DNA of 64,000 nt from Conoideocrella luteorostrata (taxonomy: Eukaryota > Ascomycota > Sordariomycetes > Hypocreales > Clavicipitaceae). Both the position numbers and the translations under genes were made by a program. The notes under the pieces were generated by a model. That model ran no database searches. It had not been told where the DNA came from and saw only the letters and a program-made list of their open reading frames with translations. The stretch spans positions 62,001 to 126,000 of the forward strand of contig JASWJB010000031.1 of NCBI GenBank assembly GCA_032433595.1. The letters run 5' to 3'. Shown piece by piece: positions 35,318-46,255 of the stretch; position 1 is the stretch's first letter, and the number at the start of each line of letters is the position of its first letter.

Positions 35318-37864
35318 TTACCAGCTCAGCTCGAAATGCCGACGTCCTTGGCCATCAAACTTCAGATCGCGAATGCTGAGGCTTCCCTCAGCTACTACAG
35401 TTCTCGAATCTCCCACAGGGAGGATGACCACAAGAGTATTCCACGGAGCGACAAATCCAGAGTTTTCGTCACGAGAGAACTTGATAGCCACTTCCGAGCC
35501 CTGAACGCCATACGATATAGTGAACTTGGAAATCTTCGTCCTAGCGGCAGTGGATACTCCATCATCTTCAAGCCACTCTGTCACATACCAGTCCTTGCTG
35601 CTCTTGCCCGGAGGTGGGAAGATTTCCACAGCGCGGTAGTCATCTAGTGGCAGATCCGCCACGTTCTCTTTTTCTCCTGGAGATAGAACTTGGACATCTC
35701 GGCCCACCGGAATTGCGGTTCCAATTTTCGCCAGGACTGGGATACCAGCTCCGTGCCACTCAGCATCTAGATTGACCCATTGGCCAGCCTCCAGGTGTTG
35801 ATACGGGGCGTTGAGGTTCAGGAACCCTTCATCTGCTTCGGACTCTTTGGGGAGGTAAATGCGAGCTTGGGTCGCGCCAGGCTCATACACTCCGCCGACC
35901 AACATCGAGTCGCCAAGCCAGTACTGACATTCTCCATCCATAATCTCCGAAGTCCAGATTTCCGGGTCAGATTCACAGCCCCAACCCGTCCACCTTTGCG
36001 GTGGAACTGCTGTTTGATGACTGACCAGCATAAGAGAGTATAGATATGGTATGAGGGCGTATCTACGCTTGATGGCTTTTCTTACTAAATGAGTGATTGA
36101 TGGATGCATCCAAGGCTCAATGACATCTCCAACACTATTATCGTCTCCTGTCTTGAAACAATTGATTGCGAAGCGAGGTGAATAGATGCCAAGTTGCACC
36201 CATCTCAGCAACAACTCGGCGGATGGCTGCGGGCCTTCGAAACCCCCAATGTCATGACCGTAACACTGCATCAGACACATGCCAGCAGTAAGCGACAAGG
36301 CATTTGCACCTTTCATCCCCGGCCAACTGGTGATGTTGTCGCCACTCCAGGAGCTGCATGCATATCGCATAGTTCCGGCTGTGGCACTCCGAGTCAAAAC
36401 AAAGGGTCGGCTGTCCGGATCAGCTTCCAGCAAGGCATCGTGTGAAGCTTTCCCGTGCAATTCGGTGTGCATACTGCGGCCCCAAATCCCGACGTCCCTT
36501 CGTCCCTTGAGATCTTGAGGTATGTTAAGGGACGGCTGATCCAGAGCGCACTGCCAGTCGTCATCCGTGATGGTGTACTCATTATTGTCGTTCCAGATAC
36601 AGTCAATGCCCTCTTCACGAAGCTTCTTAACCCCATCAAACCACCACTTGAATCCAGCTGCGGAGGTGAAATCGATGTGGCCACCGTCATCGCTTTCACC
36701 GCCTCCAGCGCTCCAAAGTCGAGTGATCGCAGTGGTGTTGGTATGCGGATCCGTAAACAGAGCCTTGTCGTCCTTCAGCTTCTGATACTCGGGATGGCTT
36801 GCCAGAACATAGGGCTTCACATTTGCAATCAGTCGCATGCCTAGCTTGTGATACTCCTTGATCCACCCTTCTGGATCTGGGAAGCGATGTTTGTTCCAAG
36901 TAAACACGTTTCGTGTCTTCGGCTCCTGTTCTGCAACCGTATAGCCGGAGGACATTTGGTAGGCGGAACACGGGATATCATGTTCCTTCATCTTTCGGGC
37001 CAACTCCAGTAGCGCTTCCGACGCCGGGGGATTGTCGAGCATGGAATATTTCATACCACCGGACAGATAACCGAAAGCCCAACGAGGAACAAGTAGAGGA
37101 AAGCCGGCAAGCTCGGCATAGGTAGTGACGATGTCTTTCAGTGTCCTTCCAACAATCACGACCTCTTCAAGACCGCCATAATCCTGTCGGTATACCTTGT
37201 AGTGCCCCCACATGCCGTCCATTTCGGCACCAATAGAATATTTACCGCGACCATGGCTAGTCGAGAAGATAGCAACGCAGCCAGACGGCGTTGCGTTAAT
37301 GAGAAGAGGGATGTTCTTGTACAAAGGGTCTGTCTTGTATACGTCGTAGCCAAAACTGTCAGTAGCGGACAATTCGAAACGTCGCCCTGACAAATTCATC
37401 GGAGCTGCTTTTTCACCCAAACCCACATGAAGTGTACCACGCTTATAACGAGAATAGTGAGCAACACCTTCCCCATCCACTACATATGATCGATGGGGAA
37501 GATCTGCATGCAAAGGCTCTTCCTTTAAGTCGGCGTATGAAATGGAAACAAGAGGGGAAGAGTTGCTCCAGTCGACATTGGCGATAATGTCTCCAATACG
37601 AATTTCCCTGCTTGAGCCGCTGTTTCCTGTTGTAGTGACCGCTTTCAAGCCTTCCTGCTTAGCAGGTGGAATCAGAATGCTAGGATGGGGGGGCAGGGGG
37701 TGCGAGTCCGATGAAAACGTTGTTCTGAAGACATTGGAGCGGATGAGCTCGAAGTTGAATGTGAATGGAGAATTATGGTTGGTGGCTTCCAACTGGACGC
37801 TGTGCTCATTGCCTGATGCGCGGATGGGCTCCCATGGAGATGGAACACGCTCTTGTTGGGGCAT
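35318..37864 (-). CDS. GH31 alpha-glycosidase, intracellular
   Basis: Single-exon 848-aa glycoside hydrolase family 31 enzyme without a signal peptide, so probably cytosolic. The nucleophile is D426 in IWNDNNEYTI and the acid/base D509 in WSGDNITSW, both with the family's surrounding residues. The N-terminal beta-sandwich (about 20-245), TIM barrel (about 255-620) and C-terminal beta domains are complete. The family covers alpha-glucosidase, alpha-xylosidase, isomaltosidase and related activities; the NDNNE form of the nucleophile loop (instead of DMNE) marks a subgroup whose substrate I cannot fix. A role in hydrolysing imported alpha-linked disaccharides fits the cytosolic location. It lies tail to tail with the Zn2Cys6 regulator. 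Confidence 0.92.
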   Translation of the reverse strand: MPQQERVPSPWEPIRASGNEHSVQLEATNHNSPFTFNFELIRSNVFRTTFSSDSHPLPPHPSILIPPAKQEGLKAVTTTGNSGSSREIRIGDIIANVDWSNSSPLVSISYADLKEEPLHADLPHRSYVVDGEGVAHYSRYKRGTLHVGLGEKAAPMNLSGRRFELSATDSFGYDVYKTDPLYKNIPLLINATPSGCVAIFSTSHGRGKYSIGAEMDGMWGHYKVYRQDYGGLEEVVIVGRTLKDIVTTYAELAGFPLLVPRWAFGYLSGGMKYSMLDNPPASEALLELARKMKEHDIPCSAYQMSSGYTVAEQEPKTRNVFTWNKHRFPDPEGWIKEYHKLGMRLIANVKPYVLASHPEYQKLKDDKALFTDPHTNTTAITRLWSAGGGESDDGGHIDFTSAAGFKWWFDGVKKLREEGIDCIWNDNNEYTITDDDWQCALDQPSLNIPQDLKGRRDVGIWGRSMHTELHGKASHDALLEADPDSRPFVLTRSATAGTMRYACSSWSGDNITSWPGMKGANALSLTAGMCLMQCYGHDIGGFEGPQPSAELLLRWVQLGIYSPRFAINCFKTGDDNSVGDVIEPWMHPSITHLVRKAIKRRYALIPYLYSLMLVSHQTAVPPQRWTGWGCESDPEIWTSEIMDGECQYWLGDSMLVGGVYEPGATQARIYLPKESEADEGFLNLNAPYQHLEAGQWVNLDAEWHGAGIPVLAKIGTAIPVGRDVQVLSPGEKENVADLPLDDYRAVEIFPPPGKSSKDWYVTEWLEDDGVSTAARTKISKFTISYGVQGSEVAIKFSRDENSGFVAPWNTLVVILPVGDSRTVVAEGSLSIRDLKFDGQGRRHFELSW

Positions 37865-39134
37865 TGTGAAAGTTGCCAGAGGTTTAGTTCAGCTGACAAG
37901 ATGCAATATTTTAGTGGACGGTGAAACCTCAAATGAATTATGATAGCAGCTACAATGCTCAGGAATATATACATCTGGTAATAAGATCGCTGCGTGTCGC
38001 CATCCCCGCAGCGGTTTATGCCGACGATCGCCAGCCAGGCCGTTGAAGGCGCGGAGATTGAAGTATTTGTCCGACATGAGCTACAGTCCAGGTCGGAGAA
38101 ACTTCGAGTTCTCCGGGACTGTACTCCAGCATGCAGACAAAGACGTCGAAGAAGAACCAATCGCCACTCGATCTGGGCGTCTGGCCGCTTTATTCGGATG
38201 GCAACAAAACGACTGGCCGAAGAACTCTCGTTTTCACCAGAGCCTGAGCCCGAGCTTGAACCTGAGTCTAATCCTGGCTGCGCCTCAGTGCCTGAACCCG
38301 AGCTCAGGGCTCGGCGCAAGTGAGTGAATTTTAACAATGCGGAAGAAGACTCTCTGAGATTGGCTGTAGAGTCAGGGAAATCGCACAATCATATATTCAT
38401 CGAGATGAACTGGAATTTTGGCACCCTCGGAGTCCATAAGGACGAAGTCCTCCAGGTTGGGCCCGCCCGCTATAATACATATACAAAAGTAGAGTAGTTT
38501 TTCCTTGTGCCTGGGAGGAATAAAATAAAGTAAATAAAATAAAAGCGCCATGCTATACTTTATTAGAAAGGGATGATTATATCTATAGCGTCTAAACTGC
38601 TGGCTATCCCGCTCTTGCCCTGTTTCTCTTTTAATTTGAGAGGCGCGCGGACAACGGCTGCTTTCCCCGGTCGGAAGCTGCTGACTAGTTGGTTTTTTTG
38701 CGTTTGCATTCAATTGCATTAGCACCTGTATTAGCACTATCACCTGCGTTCGCACTCGCGCTGTCTTGAGGCTCTTTTCTTCCCGTTCGGCTGCTGGGGG
38801 TTTACTGACGGAAATGGACGAATGCGCCGGTGAATCCCATCGCAAACGCATCTGACTATGGACTATTAATAGCTAACCCCCCGACCTCGACCGCATGCAA
38901 TCCACCAACCAGCTTCGCCACACTCTAGCATAGGGCGATAACACACAGAGTGCATGTGAGTACGCACTGCGGTTCCGCCAATGAGATGTCCAGGTGAAGA
39001 GTGACAAAGTCGTTGCTAGGAACCTATCCCGAAGCGGATAATGCTGAGGGATAACTATGAAATTCCACAGTTACGATGCGCGAGTATTTTCTATTTGGAG
39101 AACAGAATGGCAGAAGCAGTGATGTTTAGGAATC
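37865..39134. other. Intergenic region between GH31 and membrane-protein genes
   Basis: About 1.27 kb of divergent promoter space. A short imperfect repeat at 38237-38305 (units like GAGCCTGAGCCC) would encode Pro-Glu runs on the plus strand, but the frame has no ATG context or partner exons I trust. A 159-codon frame on the minus strand (38851-38372) has an ATG but no motif. I do not call a gene. Confidence 0.45.
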
Positions 39135-41370
39135 ATGGCCGCACTAGCAACCTCACCCAATGCTGAAAGACCTCCTGCCCTTCCTCCTCGACCTGCACGA
39201 GTCGATGATAGACTACTCGAAGACACGGAAATCTACGACGATGCTACCCATGGACGCCAGACGCTGCCGGCGACATCTCTCCATCGCTCTACAGGAATAG
39301 TATATCTTGCCCTAGGCTATGCTGCCCTTGCCATCACAGCATGGACCATAACATTTATCGCGTCGCGCAGGCCCATTGGCGGCCACAGCTACACCTTCGA
39401 CCGCCAATGGTCTGAGGACCACAACGAGGGATCCATAAAGCCAGCAGCCGAGGACGCCTTTACCTTTACTAGCGGTGAGGAATACGTCAAAGCAGCAAGA
39501 GTGCTACAGGCCATCGTGTCGGTTCTAGCTATCCCACTGACTTCGGCTGTTTGCTCCCAGGCTGCCGTTGTTTACCTTCAACGGGCTGGTCAGAATGAAC
39601 CAGGTCCAACACTGCGACAGACCATGGTTTTGGCCGACAAATCATGGACAGAACCTTTAATCGTATTGAAGCTCCTGTTCAGCCGGGACTGGACGCGGCG
39701 GGGCTCTCTTTTCTTCTACGTAGCTGCCTTCTTAACTGTTCTGGGTAAGAAAAATGTTTTCACCTTTTGACGTTCGATGGCTCTCGTTGCTAGGTTCTAA
39801 CGGAATTCAAGGTGCCGCCACGGCACCGCTTCAGGCCATTCTAGTGTCCTATAAGACAATCCAAACGCCAGCAGTTTCGGACTCAATAACGGCGGCCGAC
39901 ATGATAGAGGCCGTTGATACGCTGAAGACGAATGATGAGTACTTGATTGCACTCACAAGAAACAAGCTGGCGTCAACAAAACGAGAGGACCCGCAGTTTA
40001 GACTCTGGTCAAAAAACGACGGATGCGAGGAACGTAAGTGCAGCGGTGTTGATGAGAAGATACGTAATTCGCTATATGAGCTCGCCTACCTTCATGACCC
40101 ATATTGGGCGCAACCACCATCGAGCTTTCATACTGGTGCCGTGAAGCAGTTCGCCCCGCGCCTGAACTCCACAAGCACCTACGACATCATTGCTCCAGAC
40201 TCGATGCCGCAAGGGTGTCGGGCCAATACAGACTCATTCTTCGTTAACTACGTGTCAGAGGGCTATAACGCAACTATCTGTATGCCAAATAACCGCAGGC
40301 CCTGGCGATCTCAGCGCATGCGGCAAGATTTCACCGAGGAGCTGTACCTCCAAGCAACCTTTCTTGGTCCCTACGCCAAGCTCATCGACGATGGCAGACC
40401 TGTGAATGCCGCCAAAATCACAATGAAAACCACAGCTGGCTATTTTGAGCTTCCAAACTATATGAATAATAGAAAGGCTGGTCCGCTAATTCCGGGAGAT
40501 CCGGGAAGCGAGTGCAATGCGACTGCAAGCTGCTATTGGCAATGGCAGTTCGTCGATCTAGAAGCCTCGCGCAGAGATAAAAATGCCCAAAATCTGGCAG
40601 AGACCCAGAGAGGCCCTCTGGCTACGCTTGCGCGAGCGCTCTTCGGCAACGGCTCTATTTTTGACGACAAGCTTGACGGAGTTGATCCTGTCACTGTCAT
40701 TGATTCACATGCCGGTTCCTGTGCGCAAATGCTGCCTCTGGTGGGAATTCTCGATTCCATGTCCGATAATAGCCCATGTCTAAATGCTACGATCTGGTCT
40801 GGCGACAGAGTTGGCGCGCGAGCGGCGTATCTTTCCCATTTCTTTAACAATAATGCAGCTGATGGCATTGTAAGCATTGCTTTCGAGGCTGCAGCATTCA
40901 TAACTATTGATGTTATGATGAGCTTGGCTCATCATAGCAATCTAATCATTCAAAAGTTGTCTGGGCCTGGCGTCCTAGTTCCAACCATGTCGTACGCGAG
41001 CGCAATCGTCATATCGTCTCTACTTGGTATATTCCTGACCTCCCTCGTCGCAATGTCGCTCTTTAGCGCCTGGACACCGCGATGGACTACCCGTCTTGAC
41101 TCATTTGCCATGATTCGCATTGGTGCTGCTAGACCAGAGTGCTTCCCACTCAGAGTTACCTACAAAGTCGATCGCATTCAGACTCTTGACAACATCCCTG
41201 GCTGGGTTGGCGATGGGACTAGCTCACATGACACTGAAGTGTTGAAGCACGAACCACTGAGTGAACTTGGTCTAGGGGCTCAGATGCCGCTTAGCAAACG
41301 CGCCAAGTATCATTGCTACGAAGATGATGATGAGGAGTTCTATGAATCGATATTGCGGCAACAGAAGTGA
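39135..41370 (+). CDS. Large multi-pass membrane protein of unknown function (two exons)
   Basis: A 728-aa protein with exons 39135-39744 and 39794-41370; the 49-nt intron rejoins LTVLG to GSNGIQGAATAP. The N-terminus is proline-rich (ERPPALPPRPARV), followed by hydrophobic segments at about residues 53-75, 115-140 and 190-225. A long polar domain with many N-glycosylation sequons (for example NSTSTYD, NATICM, NATASCYW, NATIWS) and spaced cysteines, typical of an extracellular loop, comes next. A strong final membrane segment (about 610-650) is followed by a cytosolic tail. This architecture recurs in uncharacterised plasma-membrane proteins of Hypocreales and related fungi. I know of no proven function. 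The sequons and cysteines imply surface exposure. Confidence 0.76.
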
Positions 41371-42394
41371 TGTTTTCAATCAAGGTGGCAGTCTTAAAAC
41401 TAGAGCTGGATGAATCTAACGAATTATGAAGCCGTTTATCAGGCAACGCTGCGTTTATGACTCGCTTTCTGCGATCGCGCCCTCTCATAGTTTCCGCTTT
41501 CAATTTCTGTGAATTTTGGTACGTGATTCCGTGAGATGTACAGTGGTGGCACAATGTATTTTACCCCCTCGGTGTACCGTAAGAATAGGCTTACCATATT
41601 ACGACGATCGCATTTTTTTTGGTTTGCCTGAGGAACTGTGTGGGTGATATCTGAGGGAGACAAAGTCAATGCCACTTATGTAGAATGGAGAACGAAGGAC
41701 ACAGGGAGAGTGCTTTTTTCCCTGGCAAGACTTGACAGTAGCGCAGAGGCGCTGAGTCCCCGACGATCATCTCTGGATAACACATAGGCAGACACGGGTA
41801 GCTAGTGCCACGAGTGTAGTCTGTTTACCAGGTTCCGGAGCAATTGAGGGTCATGATTGGCAAATCTCGTTTACATGCGGTCAGCATCACGTGCGGCGCT
41901 TGCCATGCATGTCAAGATGTCAGCTCTGACCTATCTCCGATGAGACTTCATGACGATATGCTTGTTGACCAAAAGGCGACTGGTCGTGAAGGTGGTAGTC
42001 TTACCTGATAATCCTTAATAGATGGTGGCCGCTGGTTCAAAGACTTTGAGGCGCATTCTGTGGGGGGGGGGGTACTGGCGATGGACAGGAGGCAAATGCT
42101 TAGTTACATACGAGTTCACTCTACTTTATGTCCATCCGAAACGGAACGATGAGTTATTCTACCCAGTTTTGGCGGCCGCAATTTGTTCTGAAGGATAAAC
42201 CCAGTCGGTGGTTTATATTGGCAGGCGTTATCAACCTAACGTAACGTCAACCCTCAATTCTTACAGGACGGGCAGGGCATCTCGCTCTGAAGCGCGCATG
42301 TTAACTGAATTCTGAGGATAGACAGCACAGCTTTAACAGTTAGAGGCAATAAGACATATATATAGGCAGCACTAGAGACGGAAAAGAGAATCGG
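41371..42394. other. Convergent intergenic region
   Basis: About 1 kb between two 3' ends. It includes a G12 run at 42062-42072 and AT-rich sequence with a short TATATA at about 42357. I recognise no gene or element. Confidence 0.45.
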
Positions 42395-43585
42395 CTAGCT
42401 TCTGTCTATTTGGATCTTGTAGTTGTCCCCATCCTGCCCTGTTACTGTGATAGTAACGCCAAATTCGCGAGACATGTACTTGCTTGCACCTGTACCGTTG
42501 AAAACAAGGGGTGCGTTACCCAATGACGTGCGATCACAACCGGCTGATCCAGGATTTGCATCCAGAACAACGACTGGGCCATTTCCGCTGTCGATATTTG
42601 TGGCCACTTTATAGAGCAAAACGCCGCCTGCGCATGCTTTTTGGTCATTGCCGTTTGCCGAGCGTACCTCTGCTACTAAAGCCACAGTGTCGCTTTTCTT
42701 CAATACAACCGCTTTCTTATTTGGTCCTCGAACTTCTACCGGAGATATAATGTGTGTTGTGGAACTGGCCTGGGTCACGCAGTCTACCTGGTCGTCTGCC
42801 AACCACCCAAGACGCCACTTATCCCAAGCGAAGTAGTCGGGGCTCATACCGTTAATATTTGCCATAAGACTCCAGCCGCCGGTGAATTGACCAACAGCAC
42901 CTCCCCCGCCAGAGTAAGGATAGTAGTCTGGTAAGCACATTGTGTGGCCAGTTTCGTGGTTCAATACCTTGAAACCCCATGATGAATACGCGTCATGACC
43001 AAATGTAACTGTTTTTTTGGAAACGAGTCGGCCAGATCTTGTCTTCATACTGCCCATAAAAGTTGGCGAAAAGCTTATCTGGGTTGCTGCTCTCGTAGGT
43101 ACGACATATAGCACGTCGACAGAAGGTAGATTCCCACCAGCTTTGGTATATGTATCCACTGCATCTTGTATATATTTTTGATGCGTAGCGTATGAGAATC
43201 CGCGAGAAAATCCATATGAGTTCGATGCTCCAGGCATGCGGTAGAAGCGTGACGAGTCAGACGCAATGCTGAGGTTCATTTTCCCAAACGATGATGTCGT
43301 GTACCATTTTGTTGCATTGGCGACGAAAAAGTCTCTGAGAGAGGCGGCCGTCTCGCTAGAAGCTTGGTCTGGAAAATCGACGAAGAACATAAACGCAGTT
43401 ACTGCCCCTGTGCTGGGGGCGCAACCGTCATAATTGTTGCCGAAACCAGCACTGAGGGAAACGCTTCGAATGACGGGCAATTTGCATGCTTGGGCATTGT
43501 TTCCTGCATTTGAAGAGCACTCTGCGAGGTCAGAACCAATAAAAATGGCTGCCAGTCCTTGAAACAAAAATTTAAGGGGATGCAT
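42395..43585 (-). CDS. Secreted M6-family metalloprotease
   Basis: Single-exon, 396-aa secreted zinc endopeptidase related to immune inhibitor A-type (M6) proteases. A signal peptide (about 1-22) precedes a domain with the zinc motif HETGH at residues 210-214 and the third-ligand aspartate D220 in MCLPDYY; the usual glycine of the HExxHxxGxxD motif is replaced by C217. Downstream segments GGWSLMANINGMSPDYFAWDKW (metzincin-like turn and substrate pocket; quoted partly) fit the family. The C-terminal third (about 280-396) is beta-rich. Bacterial M6 proteases cleave host defence proteins; in fungi this family is rarely studied, so the target is unknown. The absence of introns and the bacterial look of the family raise the possibility of transfer, which I cannot test here. 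Confidence 0.84.
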   Translation of the reverse strand: MHPLKFLFQGLAAIFIGSDLAECSSNAGNNAQACKLPVIRSVSLSAGFGNNYDGCAPSTGAVTAFMFFVDFPDQASSETAASLRDFFVANATKWYTTSSFGKMNLSIASDSSRFYRMPGASNSYGFSRGFSYATHQKYIQDAVDTYTKAGGNLPSVDVLYVVPTRAATQISFSPTFMGSMKTRSGRLVSKKTVTFGHDAYSSWGFKVLNHETGHTMCLPDYYPYSGGGGAVGQFTGGWSLMANINGMSPDYFAWDKWRLGWLADDQVDCVTQASSTTHIISPVEVRGPNKKAVVLKKSDTVALVAEVRSANGNDQKACAGGVLLYKVATNIDSGNGPVVVLDANPGSAGCDRTSLGNAPLVFNGTGASKYMSREFGVTITVTGQDGDNYKIQIDRS

Positions 43586-44139
43586 GATTGCGTTGCGTGC
43601 GGCAGCGGGCCGGATTGGAGTGTGGGCAATGTTGAAGCAGCCTTAAAAGAACATATTTTACCTCTAAAGGAAGTTTATTCTCGTTACTGTAGTGCTCAGG
43701 GCGCTGCTTAAATAAAGTAATTCCATTGCTATTTTTTGCGCATATTCGTCAAGGCATGTAATTTCGAGTTTTGAGGTTACTACGATCGATCACATGCTGT
43801 CAACAGGCATGTTTCGCCCTTCGTACACCTGCTACATTTGGAAGGAGGTAAGCCACGGTCATTGAACTTAACTATTACGAGCTAGCTCTTTTAATCTCGA
43901 CTAATTGAAGCATTAGCATATGTTTGCAAGCGCTTGTTACCCTCCTTTTTGCAAGCCAAGGTAAGCATGTGGATGGAGAAATAAGCTGATAGACTTTGTG
44001 AGAATAACGTGCCGATAACGCTATTACGGGCTACATATATGTATATGTATGGCTGCAAAAAAACTTTGCAACAAGGATAACAAGCCCAGTAACAGTTCAG
44101 TCACTGCCATTTTTACAAACAGAGAAGCCGGGCATTGCC
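43586..44139. other. Promoter of M6 protease and intergenic AT-rich region
   Basis: About 550 bp, AT-rich with a TATATATGTATATG stretch near 44034-44048. It contains the protease promoter (minus strand). No gene is seen. Confidence 0.4.
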
Positions 44140-46255
44140 ATCTATCATATCCCCCGGTGATCCAACGTCAACAATTCTCCCAGCGTTCAATACCACTAGA
44201 GGATCGTATTCGCGCACCGTATCTAAACGATGCACCACTGATACAACAGTGTGATCTATAAATTCCCTATCTAGAGCATCAACTATCACTTTCTCCGTCT
44301 CCCTGTCGACGGCGCTCGTGACCTTGTCCAGTATGAGAATTCCGTCCTTATTCTTGCGGAGAATAGCTCAAGCCAAGAAAAACCAAAAACCAGATGCCGT
44401 TGACCCACGGACAGTGACAGGTTCTCGACACTAGTATCGAAGGATCTAAACAGCTGAATAACCTCCCAAACTTGAAGCGATTCTAACACTGCAATGATCC
44501 GTTTATCTGACGGTCGGCGGGCAGCGTCATAAGTCAGTAGCACAGGATTGGAGCGTAAGGTACCGGAAAGCAGGGTCAGGATGCTGTAAATGGCAATCAA
44601 GCCTACGCGCAGCTCATCGGTAAAAATTTGAGATATATCTAGCCCGTCAATGTAAATCTCGCCAGTGTAGTCTATTTATTGGAACAATGTTGACAGGAAG
44701 GTGCGCTTGCCACTTCCCGTGCGGCGGCATATGGCGAGCTTTTGGCTAGGTTTAACCGTTAGAGATAAATCTCGAAGGACCAGACCCCTGCTCTCTCCTG
44801 ATTTTCCTGATTTTTAATATATCGCCCCCACGTTCTACTAAGTTATCCTGCCATTTGAAGGCCAGGGCAAGGGGACCTCAATACGCTTAACTGGCTCGGG
44901 CTTAATTTCCCGTGGAGCGGTATTAACAAACTCTTTGAGGCGACTGATGGCTCCAAAGGAAGTCTTAAGCGCTGTACACGACGTTAATAGGTTGTAAAGA
45001 GACTCGCTGAACCCTATAACGCTATACATTACTACAGCCATATATCCTAGTAAAGTGAAGTTGGTTACTACCGCAAAGACCATGAGTAGCACGGCAGATA
45101 TTGTGACAAGGAGGTCAAGAACCAGCGTCAGCCTCTAGAAGGAGCATGGAATTTCTAGAGCCCACCTTTCCAATGACTACAGTCAATGTGGAAGGGGTGA
45201 TTGTAAAATTAAGGTCCTTCAAGATCGGCTTTTGTTGTCCAGCGATGCCGAAAGACAGACTCGATGTTTTGACGACTAGCTGATTTGGTCGAGTGACATT
45301 AGCGAGTTCAATATCGCTGTCGGATTCATTTTTCGAAATAGACAGTGCATCTAGACTCCCGCTGCCCCTATTCTGGCTAGTGAACATCTTGATTCTTTCG
45401 AAAGAGCTCAGGCAACTGAAAAAGGATGGCACCGCATACAGAAGAGGTGACAGAGGTGCGACAATTAAACCGATGATGGATAGATACGTAAAAGCCGTGG
45501 TAACCGTGAACTGCTGACTGCTGGCACGCGGAACTGCTATTGCGACAACAAAAGTGACGATGAGGGAGGGGGCAGTTGGGGTTAACCCTAATATCTTCCT
45601 AGTACTCTAGGTGAACTCTGTTTTGCGAAGCAAGGACGCCTTACCAAGAATATTCATGTACGCAATGAAGGTACGGAATTTCTTGGACTGATCGGGCTCT
45701 GTGATTCTCAATGTATGGGTTTTCTCTAGTCAGGAGGATACGGTGCCCAGCATTTTAAACTCATTGAGGTGTCGGAGTATCCCGGATGTTGTGCCAATTC
45801 GGGCTTGTATTGCCACATTCCATGCTTTCATCGCTGGCCCCATTCACTTGGATAGTTTTGACATGACAAAAGTGCATACTATGTTTTCAAGGTCAGAATG
45901 TGAGGATACCAACGGCCATGATCCACGACTCAGACAACGCACCAGTGACGGCCACCCAAGGCCCAACGGATCCCGGACCCAATTCTTTGGAGAGCAGCCA
46001 AATTGCCAAGATTATCTCAATAGGATTGACCCAACTCTCATGAAAGGCCTCCAAAGCATTACAAATTGACATAAAGTCAGGGCCTATGAGAGCCAAGGCT
46101 GCAGAATTTGAAGTTTTGGCTCTCCCGTCCTGGACGTACTGGATGGCATCTAAATGGAGCGTGCGTGCATAAATGAGCGACACGAGAGTACCTCGGACCA
46201 TAGTTAGTGCTGAACCTGTTAATGTTATCGTACTATCGCAATCACAACAGGTCAA
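44140..46255 (-). pseudogene. Degenerate ABCC (MRP-type) multidrug transporter
   Basis: Minus-strand pieces occur in the order of a full ABCC transporter but cannot be read through. TMD1 is at 46255-45893 (LVSLIYARTLHLD, FHESWVNPIEIILAIWLL). The NBD1 start at 45432-45115 has a damaged Walker A (GKVGSRNSMLL). The last TMD2 helix and linker lie at 45092-44838. NBD2 at about 44810-44140 has a damaged Walker A (GSGKRTFLSTLF followed by a stop), a kept LSVGQ signature and a damaged Walker B (ILILDKVTSAVD). The rest of NBD1 and most of TMD2 are missing between 45115 and 45092, and stops and frameshifts occur throughout. The missing exporter cannot be functional. Its original substrate is unknown. 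Confidence 0.82.
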
